Source: [Clostridium] hylemonae DSM 15053
GTDB taxonomy: Bacteria; Bacillota; Clostridia; Lachnospirales; Lachnospiraceae
Assembly (NCBI RefSeq): GCF_008281175.1
Contig: NZ_CP036524.1
Location: forward strand, 1,860,001-1,924,000
Direction: 5' to 3'
DNA length: 64,000 nt
The position numbers and the translations under genes are program-made. Each line of letters starts with the position of its first letter. Within the stretch, counting starts at the first letter, position 1. This document shows positions 35,189-42,484 of this stretch, piece after piece. The notes beneath the pieces were generated by a model. It did not search any database and was not told where the DNA came from. It saw nothing but the letters and a program-made list of their open reading frames with translations.

Positions 35189-35905
35189 TCAAATTTCAAG
35201 CGCATCAAGCGGCACGAGCTGGCTGTCTTTTCTGGCGTATACTTCGAGTCTGTGATAGTGTACGGGTATTTCTGCCATATCAAGTCCCATATATGTGCCA
35301 AACGCTTCCATTACAAGGTCAGGTTTCAGATTTTGTTCGCTTCCGGTGGCGAGCAGCAGATAGATACTGTCCTCGCTCACTTTTAACTCGTAGATCATTG
35401 GTTTTATGTCTACTTCTTTTTCACTTCGCTTCGTCTTTTTCCATACGACGATCTGTTCTTGATCCATGAAAGATTCTGCCTGCTCCGCCCACGATTCGGG
35501 CAGTTTTTTTGTGACTTCAGACGTCCGGAACGTCTCCGGAAGTGTCACTTGATAACCTGCGGCTGCCACGATGGTCATGCCGCTGCTTTTCTTATCGTCT
35601 GCTATTCTTACAAAACTGACAACTTCGATTCCTTCTACCATGACTGAGTTGAGCTGGCTTACGGCATCGTCAGGTGAGATATTCCCGGTCAGTTCAATAT
35701 CGAAATACTCTGCATCACTTGTGATTCCAATGCCAAGCGGCTGTGCGAACGACATGACCATATGCGGACTGTAGCCCGATGTAAACGCTATCGGAATCTC
35801 TGCCCGCCTCATAGCCTTTTGAAAATAACGCATGACATCCAGGTGGCCGATGAACTTCATGACCCCGAACTTACGAAACTTGATTCTTGCTTTCAACACA
35901 GACAC
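35189..35905 (-). CDS. DUF2344 / TIGR03936-family protein
   Basis: 238 residues, starting ARIKFRKFGVMKFIGHLDVMRYFQKAMRRAEIP with the characteristic FTSGYSPHMVMSFAQPLGIG. Always found next to a TIGR03960 radical SAM gene; here it overlaps that gene by 35 nt. The molecular role is not established. In many Firmicutes rng and rplU come next; here rplU is 15 kb away and no rng is in the window. Confidence 0.9.
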   Translation of the reverse strand: MSVLKARIKFRKFGVMKFIGHLDVMRYFQKAMRRAEIPIAFTSGYSPHMVMSFAQPLGIGITSDAEYFDIELTGNISPDDAVSQLNSVMVEGIEVVSFVRIADDKKSSGMTIVAAAGYQVTLPETFRTSEVTKKLPESWAEQAESFMDQEQIVVWKKTKRSEKEVDIKPMIYELKVSEDSIYLLLATGSEQNLKPDLVMEAFGTYMGLDMAEIPVHYHRLEVYARKDSQLVPLDALEI

Positions 35906-37745
35906 CTCCTCCCCATATGGCCGCGCCGCAGCCGGAACATTTCTGCCGGCAGTTCAGAGTGACCTCTCCGTCCATGGCACGTTTCCATTCCTTTATGAGG
36001 AACTCTTTCGTCACACCGATATCGATAAAATCCCACGGAAATACTTCTTCCAGGGAACGCTCCCTCTGATTATAAAATGCAATATCAACGCCGGTATTAT
36101 CAAATGCCTGCATCCACTTTGCGTTGTCAAAATGTTCACTCCAGGAGTCATACAGACAGCCGAGGCGGTAAGCTTCCTCAACCACAGCCGCTGTCCTGCG
36201 GTCTCCCCTTGCAAATACGCCTTCCAGCACCGTGACCTCCGCATCGTGCCAGTGATAACGGAGACTTTTCCGGTTCAGCTGGTCATTGAAGGCCCGTTTC
36301 ACCGTGGCCGCCCTGGAAATGTATTCTTCATTTGTATACATTTTTGCCCACTGAAACGGTGTAAACGGCTTAGGTATAAAGAAGGAAGAGCTTGCCGTGA
36401 TCTGACATTTTCCGCTGCGCTCCTCTTTCGGGATCTCGTAATATCTTCTCGCCACCTTGTCCGCCAGAACGGCGATCTCCTTCATATCCTCTTCCGTCTC
36501 GGTAGGAAGTCCAAGCATAAAGTAAAGCTTCACCTTGCTCCAGCCTCCCTCAAAGGCCTGTCCTGCGCCGCTTATGATATCCTCCTGCGAAAGTCCCTTG
36601 TTGATGACATCGCGCATCCTCTGGGACCCAGCCTCGGGGGCAAAGGTAAGACTGCTTTTCCGGATATCCTGCACCTTGCTCATAACATCCAGTGAAAAAG
36701 CGTCAATGCGAAGTGACGGCAGGGAAATATTGATCCCCTTCCCCTTAAATTCATCGATGAGAAATGCCACCAGTTCCTGCAGGCAGCTGTAGTCACTGGA
36801 ACTGAGCGAACTGAGGGAAATCTCCTCATGTCCGGTGCTTTTCAGCATTTTATAAGCATATTCTTTGAGCACGTTTACATCCCGCTCCCTCGTAGGACGG
36901 TAAAGCATACCGGCCTGACAGAAACGGCAGCCGCGGATGCAGCCGCGCTGTATCTCCAGCACAACTCTGTCCTGGGTTGCTTTGATAAATGGCACAACAG
37001 GCGCCTCCGGGTAAGGGATTGCCGTCACATCCATGGCGGCCTGCTTTTTGATTTTTGCTTTGGCATGCACATTATTCGGAACAAATGATGCGATCGTCCC
37101 GTCGTCGTTGTAGGAGACATCGTAAAAAGAAGGCACATATATGCCTTCTATCCCGGCGGCCGCCTCGAGAAATTCTTTTTTTGAACCGCCTCTCTGCTTG
37201 ATGTCCTTATAAACATCCAGCAGTTCATCATAGACCGTCTCCCCTTCTCCCATATAGAAAAGGTCAAAAAACGGTGCCAGCGGTTCCGGATTATACGTAC
37301 AGGGTCCGCCTCCGATGACGATCGGCCCTTCCTCTCCACGTTCCTTTGCCTTTAAAGCCAGTCCGCTCAATTCCAGTATCTGCAGGATATTCGTATAGCA
37401 CATCTCATACTGGATCGTAATTCCCAGAAAATCAAATTCCTTGATATCGTCCTGAGATTCGAGCGCAAAGAGCGGAATCTGCTCGCTGCGCATAATATGA
37501 TCCAGGTCTGTCCACGGAGAATACACCCGCTCACACCAGACATCTTCTCTGCGGTTGAACATATCATACAATATTTGAATGCCCAGATGGGACATGCCGA
37601 TCTCGTACACGTCGGGGAAACACATAGCAAAGCGTATCTCCACCTTACTAACGTCCTTAATTACCGAATTCACCTCATTCCCAATGTATCGGGCCGGCTT
37701 TTCGATTTTTAATAATATATCATCTCTTAAAGCTAATTTTCTCAT
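35871..37745 (-). CDS. TIGR03960-family B12-binding-domain radical SAM protein
   Basis: 624 residues from the ATG at 37745 (GAGAGG upstream). An N-terminal cobalamin-binding-like domain (MCFPDVYEIGMSHLGIQILYDM) precedes the radical SAM core with C-x3-C-x2-C in RGCIRGCRFCQAG. The C-terminus has a Cys pair motif (CRQKCSGCGAA) that could bind another cluster. Paired with DUF2344, probably acting on RNA or on a ribosomal substrate (inference only). Confidence 0.92.
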   Translation of the reverse strand: MRKLALRDDILLKIEKPARYIGNEVNSVIKDVSKVEIRFAMCFPDVYEIGMSHLGIQILYDMFNRREDVWCERVYSPWTDLDHIMRSEQIPLFALESQDDIKEFDFLGITIQYEMCYTNILQILELSGLALKAKERGEEGPIVIGGGPCTYNPEPLAPFFDLFYMGEGETVYDELLDVYKDIKQRGGSKKEFLEAAAGIEGIYVPSFYDVSYNDDGTIASFVPNNVHAKAKIKKQAAMDVTAIPYPEAPVVPFIKATQDRVVLEIQRGCIRGCRFCQAGMLYRPTRERDVNVLKEYAYKMLKSTGHEEISLSSLSSSDYSCLQELVAFLIDEFKGKGINISLPSLRIDAFSLDVMSKVQDIRKSSLTFAPEAGSQRMRDVINKGLSQEDIISGAGQAFEGGWSKVKLYFMLGLPTETEEDMKEIAVLADKVARRYYEIPKEERSGKCQITASSSFFIPKPFTPFQWAKMYTNEEYISRAATVKRAFNDQLNRKSLRYHWHDAEVTVLEGVFARGDRRTAAVVEEAYRLGCLYDSWSEHFDNAKWMQAFDNTGVDIAFYNQRERSLEEVFPWDFIDIGVTKEFLIKEWKRAMDGEVTLNCRQKCSGCGAAIWGGGVCVESKNQVS

Positions 37746-37866
37746 GTTGTTCCTCTCATGTTTTCTGCTGATGCATAAATACAGCGTTGATGTAATCTTA
37801 GATATTATATCCATTTTGAGGAAGAACTTCAAGTAGATATTGAAGCAGTAACCACGACTTTACTTT

Positions 37867-38580
37867 TCAACTGAGATAAACGGTGGAAAGGTATAGTAAT
37901 TTCTTTTTCTGTACTCGATCCCATTCCTGGTCCTCGCACCAATATACCATGTTGTCTGAAGCATCGAATACCATGGATACCACGGTTGGGCATACGGTTT
38001 GTGCGGTTGCCTTTAAAATAGCAAAGCAGTCCGAAACATTAAGATCGTCTTTTTTATTCTCAAGCATTTCCGCAGCCTTATTGTACCTGTCCCACCCCAT
38101 CCACGGATGCTGCTCTGTATCACCCTTAAAGGGAGAAAAGTTAGTCAGGACCGCATATTCAGGTTTTGAAAAATACTGATATCCCTGTCCCGGAATGATC
38201 CGCAGAACATTCCCGTCTTTATCTGAAAGCTGTGATTGAAATGTCACGCCTGGAACGCTGTAAACAGGTTCGCGCTCAACGATATCTTTGATCTCATTTA
38301 ACGTCTTTTTACCAAGAAGAAGATCAATATCCAGCGTAATGATATTATGACAGTCCTCGTTCACAGGATTACTTCTATCATCAAATGGCCAGCAGGTCGG
38401 CATGGCTACAAAATCACCTCTTGCATTAGCGCCAAATAATGGCAGCCACCCTTCTGTTTTATCATTTATAGCAATATAAACCTTATCATCTTCAGCTACA
38501 ACCTTGTGATCCATATCTGAAATATCAAGATTCCAGCCAATAATCGTTTTCTTTTTATTTGAAATTATACTTGTACACAT
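37867..38580 (-). CDS. Ntn-hydrolase of the penicillin V acylase/choloylglycine superfamily
   Basis: 237 residues from the ATG at 38580 behind GGGGGAG. The second residue is Cys (MCTSII), which would become the N-terminal nucleophile after Met removal, so this start rather than 38604 is needed for activity. IIGWNLDI follows with the family Arg/Asp region changed. The chain is about 80-100 residues shorter than typical bile salt hydrolases, so bile salt hydrolase activity is doubtful. Confidence 0.75.
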   Translation of the reverse strand: MCTSIISNKKKTIIGWNLDISDMDHKVVAEDDKVYIAINDKTEGWLPLFGANARGDFVAMPTCWPFDDRSNPVNEDCHNIITLDIDLLLGKKTLNEIKDIVEREPVYSVPGVTFQSQLSDKDGNVLRIIPGQGYQYFSKPEYAVLTNFSPFKGDTEQHPWMGWDRYNKAAEMLENKKDDLNVSDCFAILKATAQTVCPTVVSMVFDASDNMVYWCEDQEWDRVQKKKLLYLSTVYLS

Positions 38581-38645
38581 CTTATACTCCCCCTGCCCCT
38601 CCATAATTTACCAATGTATGGAAAGCAATAATACACCGGCCCTTG

Positions 38646-39299
38646 CTAGATAATGATCCGCAAATAACCGATGACTTTATTTGTATCAATTCCCACTGTA
38701 TCATAGTACCTTCCTTTATAAAAAAGAGAAAAATGATTCTTTTGTTCACTCTTCACATTAACGATACAGCAGTCCGGCAATGTAACCTCCTTGCCTTTCG
38801 TGTAAATGATTTTACCTTCGTGTGAAATTCCAAAATAATCCAATGTCTCTATTAATTTAGAAAAGGAACACTGCCATGCCCCTGCCTGCATGATCTCAAC
38901 AATTTCATCTACGCTGAGCCCGGTAAGCATAGCGATACAAATTTGGCCGCAATATCCGTTTTTTGGATAAGTTATATGACGGATGCCGTCAATTTTTCGT
39001 ATAGGATCCTCCTTCGTATAAGGACTGTCATGATTGATCCGAGTCAGGCCGTTAATGACCTCAAAGCAGACGCCTGTCTCATGATTGCTGTCAATCTTAT
39101 TTACAACAGACTTTTTAACAGGAATGTAGTAGTTACCCGCCCCTTTTGGAATAAGTCTGCACTCAAATTTATGATCCTCAACGGACACTTTGACGGGCAC
39201 CAGTCCTTTTTGGCCGCATTCTTCCCAGATATTAAAGGGAATTTTAATAAAATACCGGTTCCCTTGCCTCAATAATTTTTCTGTAAATGTGTATTTCAT
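38646..39299 (-). CDS. DUF1905 domain fused to a C39-like cysteine peptidase fold
   Basis: 217 residues. Residues 1-90 match the DUF1905 small barrel (FTEKLLRQGNRYFIKIPFNIWEE, GAGNYYIPVKKSV). From about 110 a papain-like C39-type fold begins: NGYCGQICIAMLTGLSVDEIV has the likely catalytic Cys, with His in KNHFSLFY and Asp in GRYYDTVG. No transporter or leader-peptide substrate is near. The fusion is uncommon. Function unknown. Confidence 0.7.
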   Translation of the reverse strand: MKYTFTEKLLRQGNRYFIKIPFNIWEECGQKGLVPVKVSVEDHKFECRLIPKGAGNYYIPVKKSVVNKIDSNHETGVCFEVINGLTRINHDSPYTKEDPIRKIDGIRHITYPKNGYCGQICIAMLTGLSVDEIVEIMQAGAWQCSFSKLIETLDYFGISHEGKIIYTKGKEVTLPDCCIVNVKSEQKNHFSLFYKGRYYDTVGIDTNKVIGYLRIII

Positions 39300-39304
39300 A
39301 ATAC

Positions 39305-39481
39305 TCAGTTACCTTTCCGGCACTTGACCGTGCTGTAAATAAACGAAAATATCCCGATCAACATTACAATACCGTCTGCCCTGATGATCCAGTCTGCCAG
39401 AGAAACAAGGAAGGTATTCACCCCCATTATGATCAATGAAACAATTAAAATAATGATACTCGCCGACTGAATCTTTTTCAT
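39305..39481 (-). CDS. Small two-helix membrane protein
   Basis: 58 residues. ATG at 39481 has GGAGGG 6 bases upstream, and the TGA is at 39307-39305, 5 bases before the next gene. MKKIQSASIIILIVSLIIMG begins the first helix; a second hydrophobic run (GIVMLIGIFSFIYS) follows, then a basic tail KCRKGN. The strong ribosome binding site and good fit between neighbours make it a real gene. No family recognised. Confidence 0.7.
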   Translation of the reverse strand: MKKIQSASIIILIVSLIIMGVNTFLVSLADWIIRADGIVMLIGIFSFIYSTVKCRKGN

Positions 39482-39526
39482 CCGTTTCCCTCCGACTTAT
39501 AATTTTAAGCTTTCAACAGCTTTAAT

Positions 39527-39985
39527 TCATCTCAAACATGCATTCACAAATTTTACCGGTACATCCATGCGTTCTGCAACCTGCTCTGGTGTCATGCCAC
39601 TATCTGAGAAGCGTTTACAGACAACTTTTATATTTTCCCCGACTTCGATAATATGCCTGTCCGGATCATAGATACGGACCACGCGCTGTCCCCATGAATG
39701 TTCCTTAACAGAGTGGACATATTCAACGTCCAATTTTTCCAGTTTCTCTGCAAACGTATCAAAGTTGTCTTCTTCAAAATAAACTTCCGCGTTATTTGTA
39801 CCAAACGAAATGTCGCTCCTGCCTGTGAAGTCTTTCCATGTTTCCGCTGTCTGCAGAGACAGACCGCCGGTTAAAGTTTTATTCGCCCCAAAATCCATGA
39901 TCACATGAAGTCCGAGCACTTTTTTGTAAAACTGAACCGACTTATCCATATCGGTCACAACTAATAAAGAATTTTTAAATTTCAT
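39527..39985 (-). CDS. VOC-superfamily (glyoxalase/bleomycin-resistance) protein
   Basis: 152 residues from the ATG at 39985. The beta-alpha-beta repeat begins MKFKNSLLVVTDMDKSVQFY; VRIYDPDRHIIEVGENI ends the domain with the Glu metal ligand. A C-terminal tail (MTPEQVAERMDVPVKFVNACL) looks like a small helical extension. The start overlaps the stop of the SAP-DUF6434 gene as ATGA, so they are translationally coupled. Confidence 0.88.
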   Translation of the reverse strand: MKFKNSLLVVTDMDKSVQFYKKVLGLHVIMDFGANKTLTGGLSLQTAETWKDFTGRSDISFGTNNAEVYFEEDNFDTFAEKLEKLDVEYVHSVKEHSWGQRVVRIYDPDRHIIEVGENIKVVCKRFSDSGMTPEQVAERMDVPVKFVNACLR

Positions 39986-40566
39986 GATCCGGCCCCCCAT
40001 ATTGCCGCAAGGTCTGCGCGTTCATAACGGTTATGTCCCTGCATCTGCTTTTTATAGTTCCAGCACTTTATCGCTTCTTCTAAAGATCTGCCCTGATTAT
40101 CCGCAAAGAAATCACGGATATAGGTGTTGTATTCAAATTGCTTCTCTATTTTCGTTTTTCCTTTTTTCTTATCTTCGAGAATTTGTTCATAAGCTGCGAC
40201 TGCTTCTTTATAAGTTTTGCCGGCATTATTTTTTAACCATTTTTGAAAGGCAACATTAAATGTAAAGCGGTTTCCGATCTGCTCCTTAAAAAACGCCCTG
40301 TGCCTTTCAGAACAGACAAAGTCCGGTTCGATCTCTGTATCTTCCTGAATGTCAGTGATTTCCGCCGCCCTTTTCCGTGAGGAAGAGGGAGACTGGATTT
40401 TGCCGGTATCAAGGAAATAAGCGATCCTGTCTGTTATTTCAATCTTCCCTCCGGACGCAGGCAGACCGTTTTTTCTGCAAAAGTCCACCAATTCCTCTTT
40501 TAAGTAATAAAAATCCCGAAATGTCTTGCTGTCTAACTCTCGGTCTAAGGCTGGTCTTTCATTCAT
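39982..40566 (-). CDS. SAP-domain protein with DUF6434
   Basis: 194 residues. The N-terminal part (KEELVDFCRKNGLPASGGKIEITDRI) is a SAP-like helix-extended-loop-helix DNA-binding motif. From about 78 the DUF6434 domain begins (EPDFVCSERHRAFFKEQIG, then FNVAFQKWLKNNAGKTYKEA). The sequence suggests nucleic-acid binding. ATGA overlap with the VOC gene. Confidence 0.8.
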   Translation of the reverse strand: MNERPALDRELDSKTFRDFYYLKEELVDFCRKNGLPASGGKIEITDRIAYFLDTGKIQSPSSSRKRAAEITDIQEDTEIEPDFVCSERHRAFFKEQIGNRFTFNVAFQKWLKNNAGKTYKEAVAAYEQILEDKKKGKTKIEKQFEYNTYIRDFFADNQGRSLEEAIKCWNYKKQMQGHNRYERADLAAIWGAGS

Positions 40567-40596
40567 ACCTTTCCCCTCTCCATGTGCCGTTCTGCT

Positions 40597-41214
40597 TTAA
40601 CTGTTCCACGTCGCCGCATCCTGCGGCATGGCGGCTTCATAATAACCAAGTTTATGAAAATTGTACCATTCTGTGATTTTTTCTTCGGGCGCGGCCTTTA
40701 AAGCGAGCAGAACTTCTTTGGCAAATTCAAGCGGCGCGGTGCCGTTTGCTGTGATTACATTCTTATCACGGACCGCCTGCCGCGTCACGTACCGTTCCTC
40801 TCCTGTATACATTCCGCCTGCCCACTGCTTTAGATCATCCAGATCGTTGCTCGTATGCTTGACATTGTTCAGCGCCCCGGTCGTCCCAAGAAATGCGGAA
40901 GCATCGCAGATTCCTCCCAGGACTTTCCCTTCTGCCAGACAGCTGTCTACCAGAGGCCTGATCTTTCCGGCGTTTTCATTTCTCCAGGCCATACCTCCGA
41001 TCAATATAAGGGCCTCGTAGTCGGACGGCACAGACTCGATACTGTGATCAGGCACCACATGAAACCCTCCGATCGATGTAACCATATCTGTTGACAGAGA
41101 TACCGTTTTAACATCGTATTCTCCCATTCCGAGCATATAGACCGCGGAGGAGAGATAAGCTGCCTCCCAGTCCGCAAACTGTTCTAATATAACAAATAAA
41201 ATCTGTTTTTTCAT
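40597..41214 (-). CDS. DJ-1/PfpI-family protein
   Basis: 205 residues from the ATG at 41214 behind AAAGAAAGGA. Type-1 glutamine-amidotransferase-like fold with Cys in the nucleophile elbow GGICDASAFLG, and IGGMAWRNE earlier. Members act as chaperones, deglycases or hydratases; the exact role is unknown. Confidence 0.9.
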   Translation of the reverse strand: MKKQILFVILEQFADWEAAYLSSAVYMLGMGEYDVKTVSLSTDMVTSIGGFHVVPDHSIESVPSDYEALILIGGMAWRNENAGKIRPLVDSCLAEGKVLGGICDASAFLGTTGALNNVKHTSNDLDDLKQWAGGMYTGEERYVTRQAVRDKNVITANGTAPLEFAKEVLLALKAAPEEKITEWYNFHKLGYYEAAMPQDAATWNS

Positions 41215-41245
41215 GTTATTCCTTTCTTTTTTCAAATGCATCTTT

Positions 41246-41668
41246 TCAATTGATCTCAAAAGTTTCTGAATGAAAATTTGCATAATAGCGCCCGCTGACT
41301 GCTGTAAACTTCAGAACACAATAGTCCGGATCCGTTACACCTTCGGGATAATACATCGTGTCACCTTCCTGCCAGATCATTTCTTTGCTGTCAGAGTCCT
41401 CCAATACTTCCATATGTCCGACCAGCATAACACCTCTGAAGAAGCGCCTGTCGCAGAAGTAAATGCTGGCATTTGGATTATTTCTATATTGAGCCACCCG
41501 CATGGAAGACGTGTTTGTTGTAAAATAAAATTCCCGGATGCCTGTCCGTTTACGGGGCGGGAGCATCGCTTTCATGTTGGGAAAGCCATCCTCTGAAACA
41601 GAGGCAATAAATGAGACTCCCTGTTTATCAATTAAATTTCCGATTGTTTTTTCAGCGTCACGCAGCAT
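41246..41668 (-). CDS. Pyridoxamine-5'-phosphate-oxidase-like flavin-binding protein
   Basis: 140 residues. Split-barrel fold with IASVSEDGFPNMKAML, FTTNTSSMRVAQYRNNPNASIYF and RFFRGVMLVGHMEV. This is the FMN-binding general-stress group rather than true PdxH. It follows PfpI in the minus-strand cluster of small detoxification-like genes. Confidence 0.88.
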   Translation of the reverse strand: MLRDAEKTIGNLIDKQGVSFIASVSEDGFPNMKAMLPPRKRTGIREFYFTTNTSSMRVAQYRNNPNASIYFCDRRFFRGVMLVGHMEVLEDSDSKEMIWQEGDTMYYPEGVTDPDYCVLKFTAVSGRYYANFHSETFEIN

Positions 41669-41784
41669 GTTCTTATTCTCCTCTCAATTGTTATATGAAT
41701 CAATTCTACCATATTTTACTTATTTTTTCTTGTATTATATGGCACAAAAAATACTTATGAGACATCTCATAAGTATTCCGGTTT

Positions 41785-42279
41785 TTAGTTCCAGCTGGAT
41801 CTCTCGCAAGCCTCGATTTCAGATAATATCAACGATTGGATATACGGATTATTTTGCGGACAGACCAAAAACATAAAAGCGCCGTTACGGCATTTTTGAT
41901 AGCGCTCACCTTTCAGCCTGAAGTCATACCCCATAGAACATCTGGGATTGCAGGAATCCGGGACGGCCAGACGCTTACATATCGGAGCATCCTGAACTGC
42001 ATGAATCATTTCATCCGGCAGCGTTTCCAACAGCTTTTCATATTGACCGGCATGAGCCCCATAGATCCGCACAAGCATTCCCTTTTTTCGGAACACATAA
42101 TTTGAGATGGTCTTCTTATTGTAAATGTAAGAAACCATGTAGCCACTTTTGGCTGACTTGATCTCTGTCCTGCAGCCGAGTTCTGTCAGTCTGTTATGTA
42201 ATTCCTTGACAAAATCCTGGCTTTCAACAGGTACAGAAGTAATGAAATCATTGAATTCAATTTTCTTGTCCATAGTCAT
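41785..42279 (-). CDS. Conserved cysteine-rich hypothetical protein
   Basis: 164 residues; the family is not recognised. The ATG at 42279 follows GGAGG. The N-terminal half is a mixed alpha/beta stretch; the C-terminal half has Cys at 101, 110, 114, 130 and 140 (CKRLAVPDSCNPRCSMGYDF and later KCRNGAFMFLVC), a possible zinc or redox site. Region 42280-42484 upstream shows no gene. Confidence 0.65.
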   Translation of the reverse strand: MTMDKKIEFNDFITSVPVESQDFVKELHNRLTELGCRTEIKSAKSGYMVSYIYNKKTISNYVFRKKGMLVRIYGAHAGQYEKLLETLPDEMIHAVQDAPICKRLAVPDSCNPRCSMGYDFRLKGERYQKCRNGAFMFLVCPQNNPYIQSLILSEIEACERSSWN

Positions 42280-42484
42280 AAATTCCTCCGTTATTCTCTA
42301 AATTATATTCACTATTCCCTGTTATTCTGGCAAATGTAATACCGCGTCTTTCATACTTGATCATAACTTATCTGCCAGAGTGTTTCCTCTCTTTTGACGC
42401 ACCGTTTTGAGAGCTTATGTGATTTATTTTAACATCTGCCTTCAATCTTTTCATCAGGGGAATATTTCCAGCGTCACGATCTTT

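Noticed and set aside
37867-38580. Bile salt hydrolase
   Set aside because: The protein has the N-terminal Cys but is about 80-100 residues too short and lacks the usual substrate-pocket sequence, so only the superfamily is claimed.
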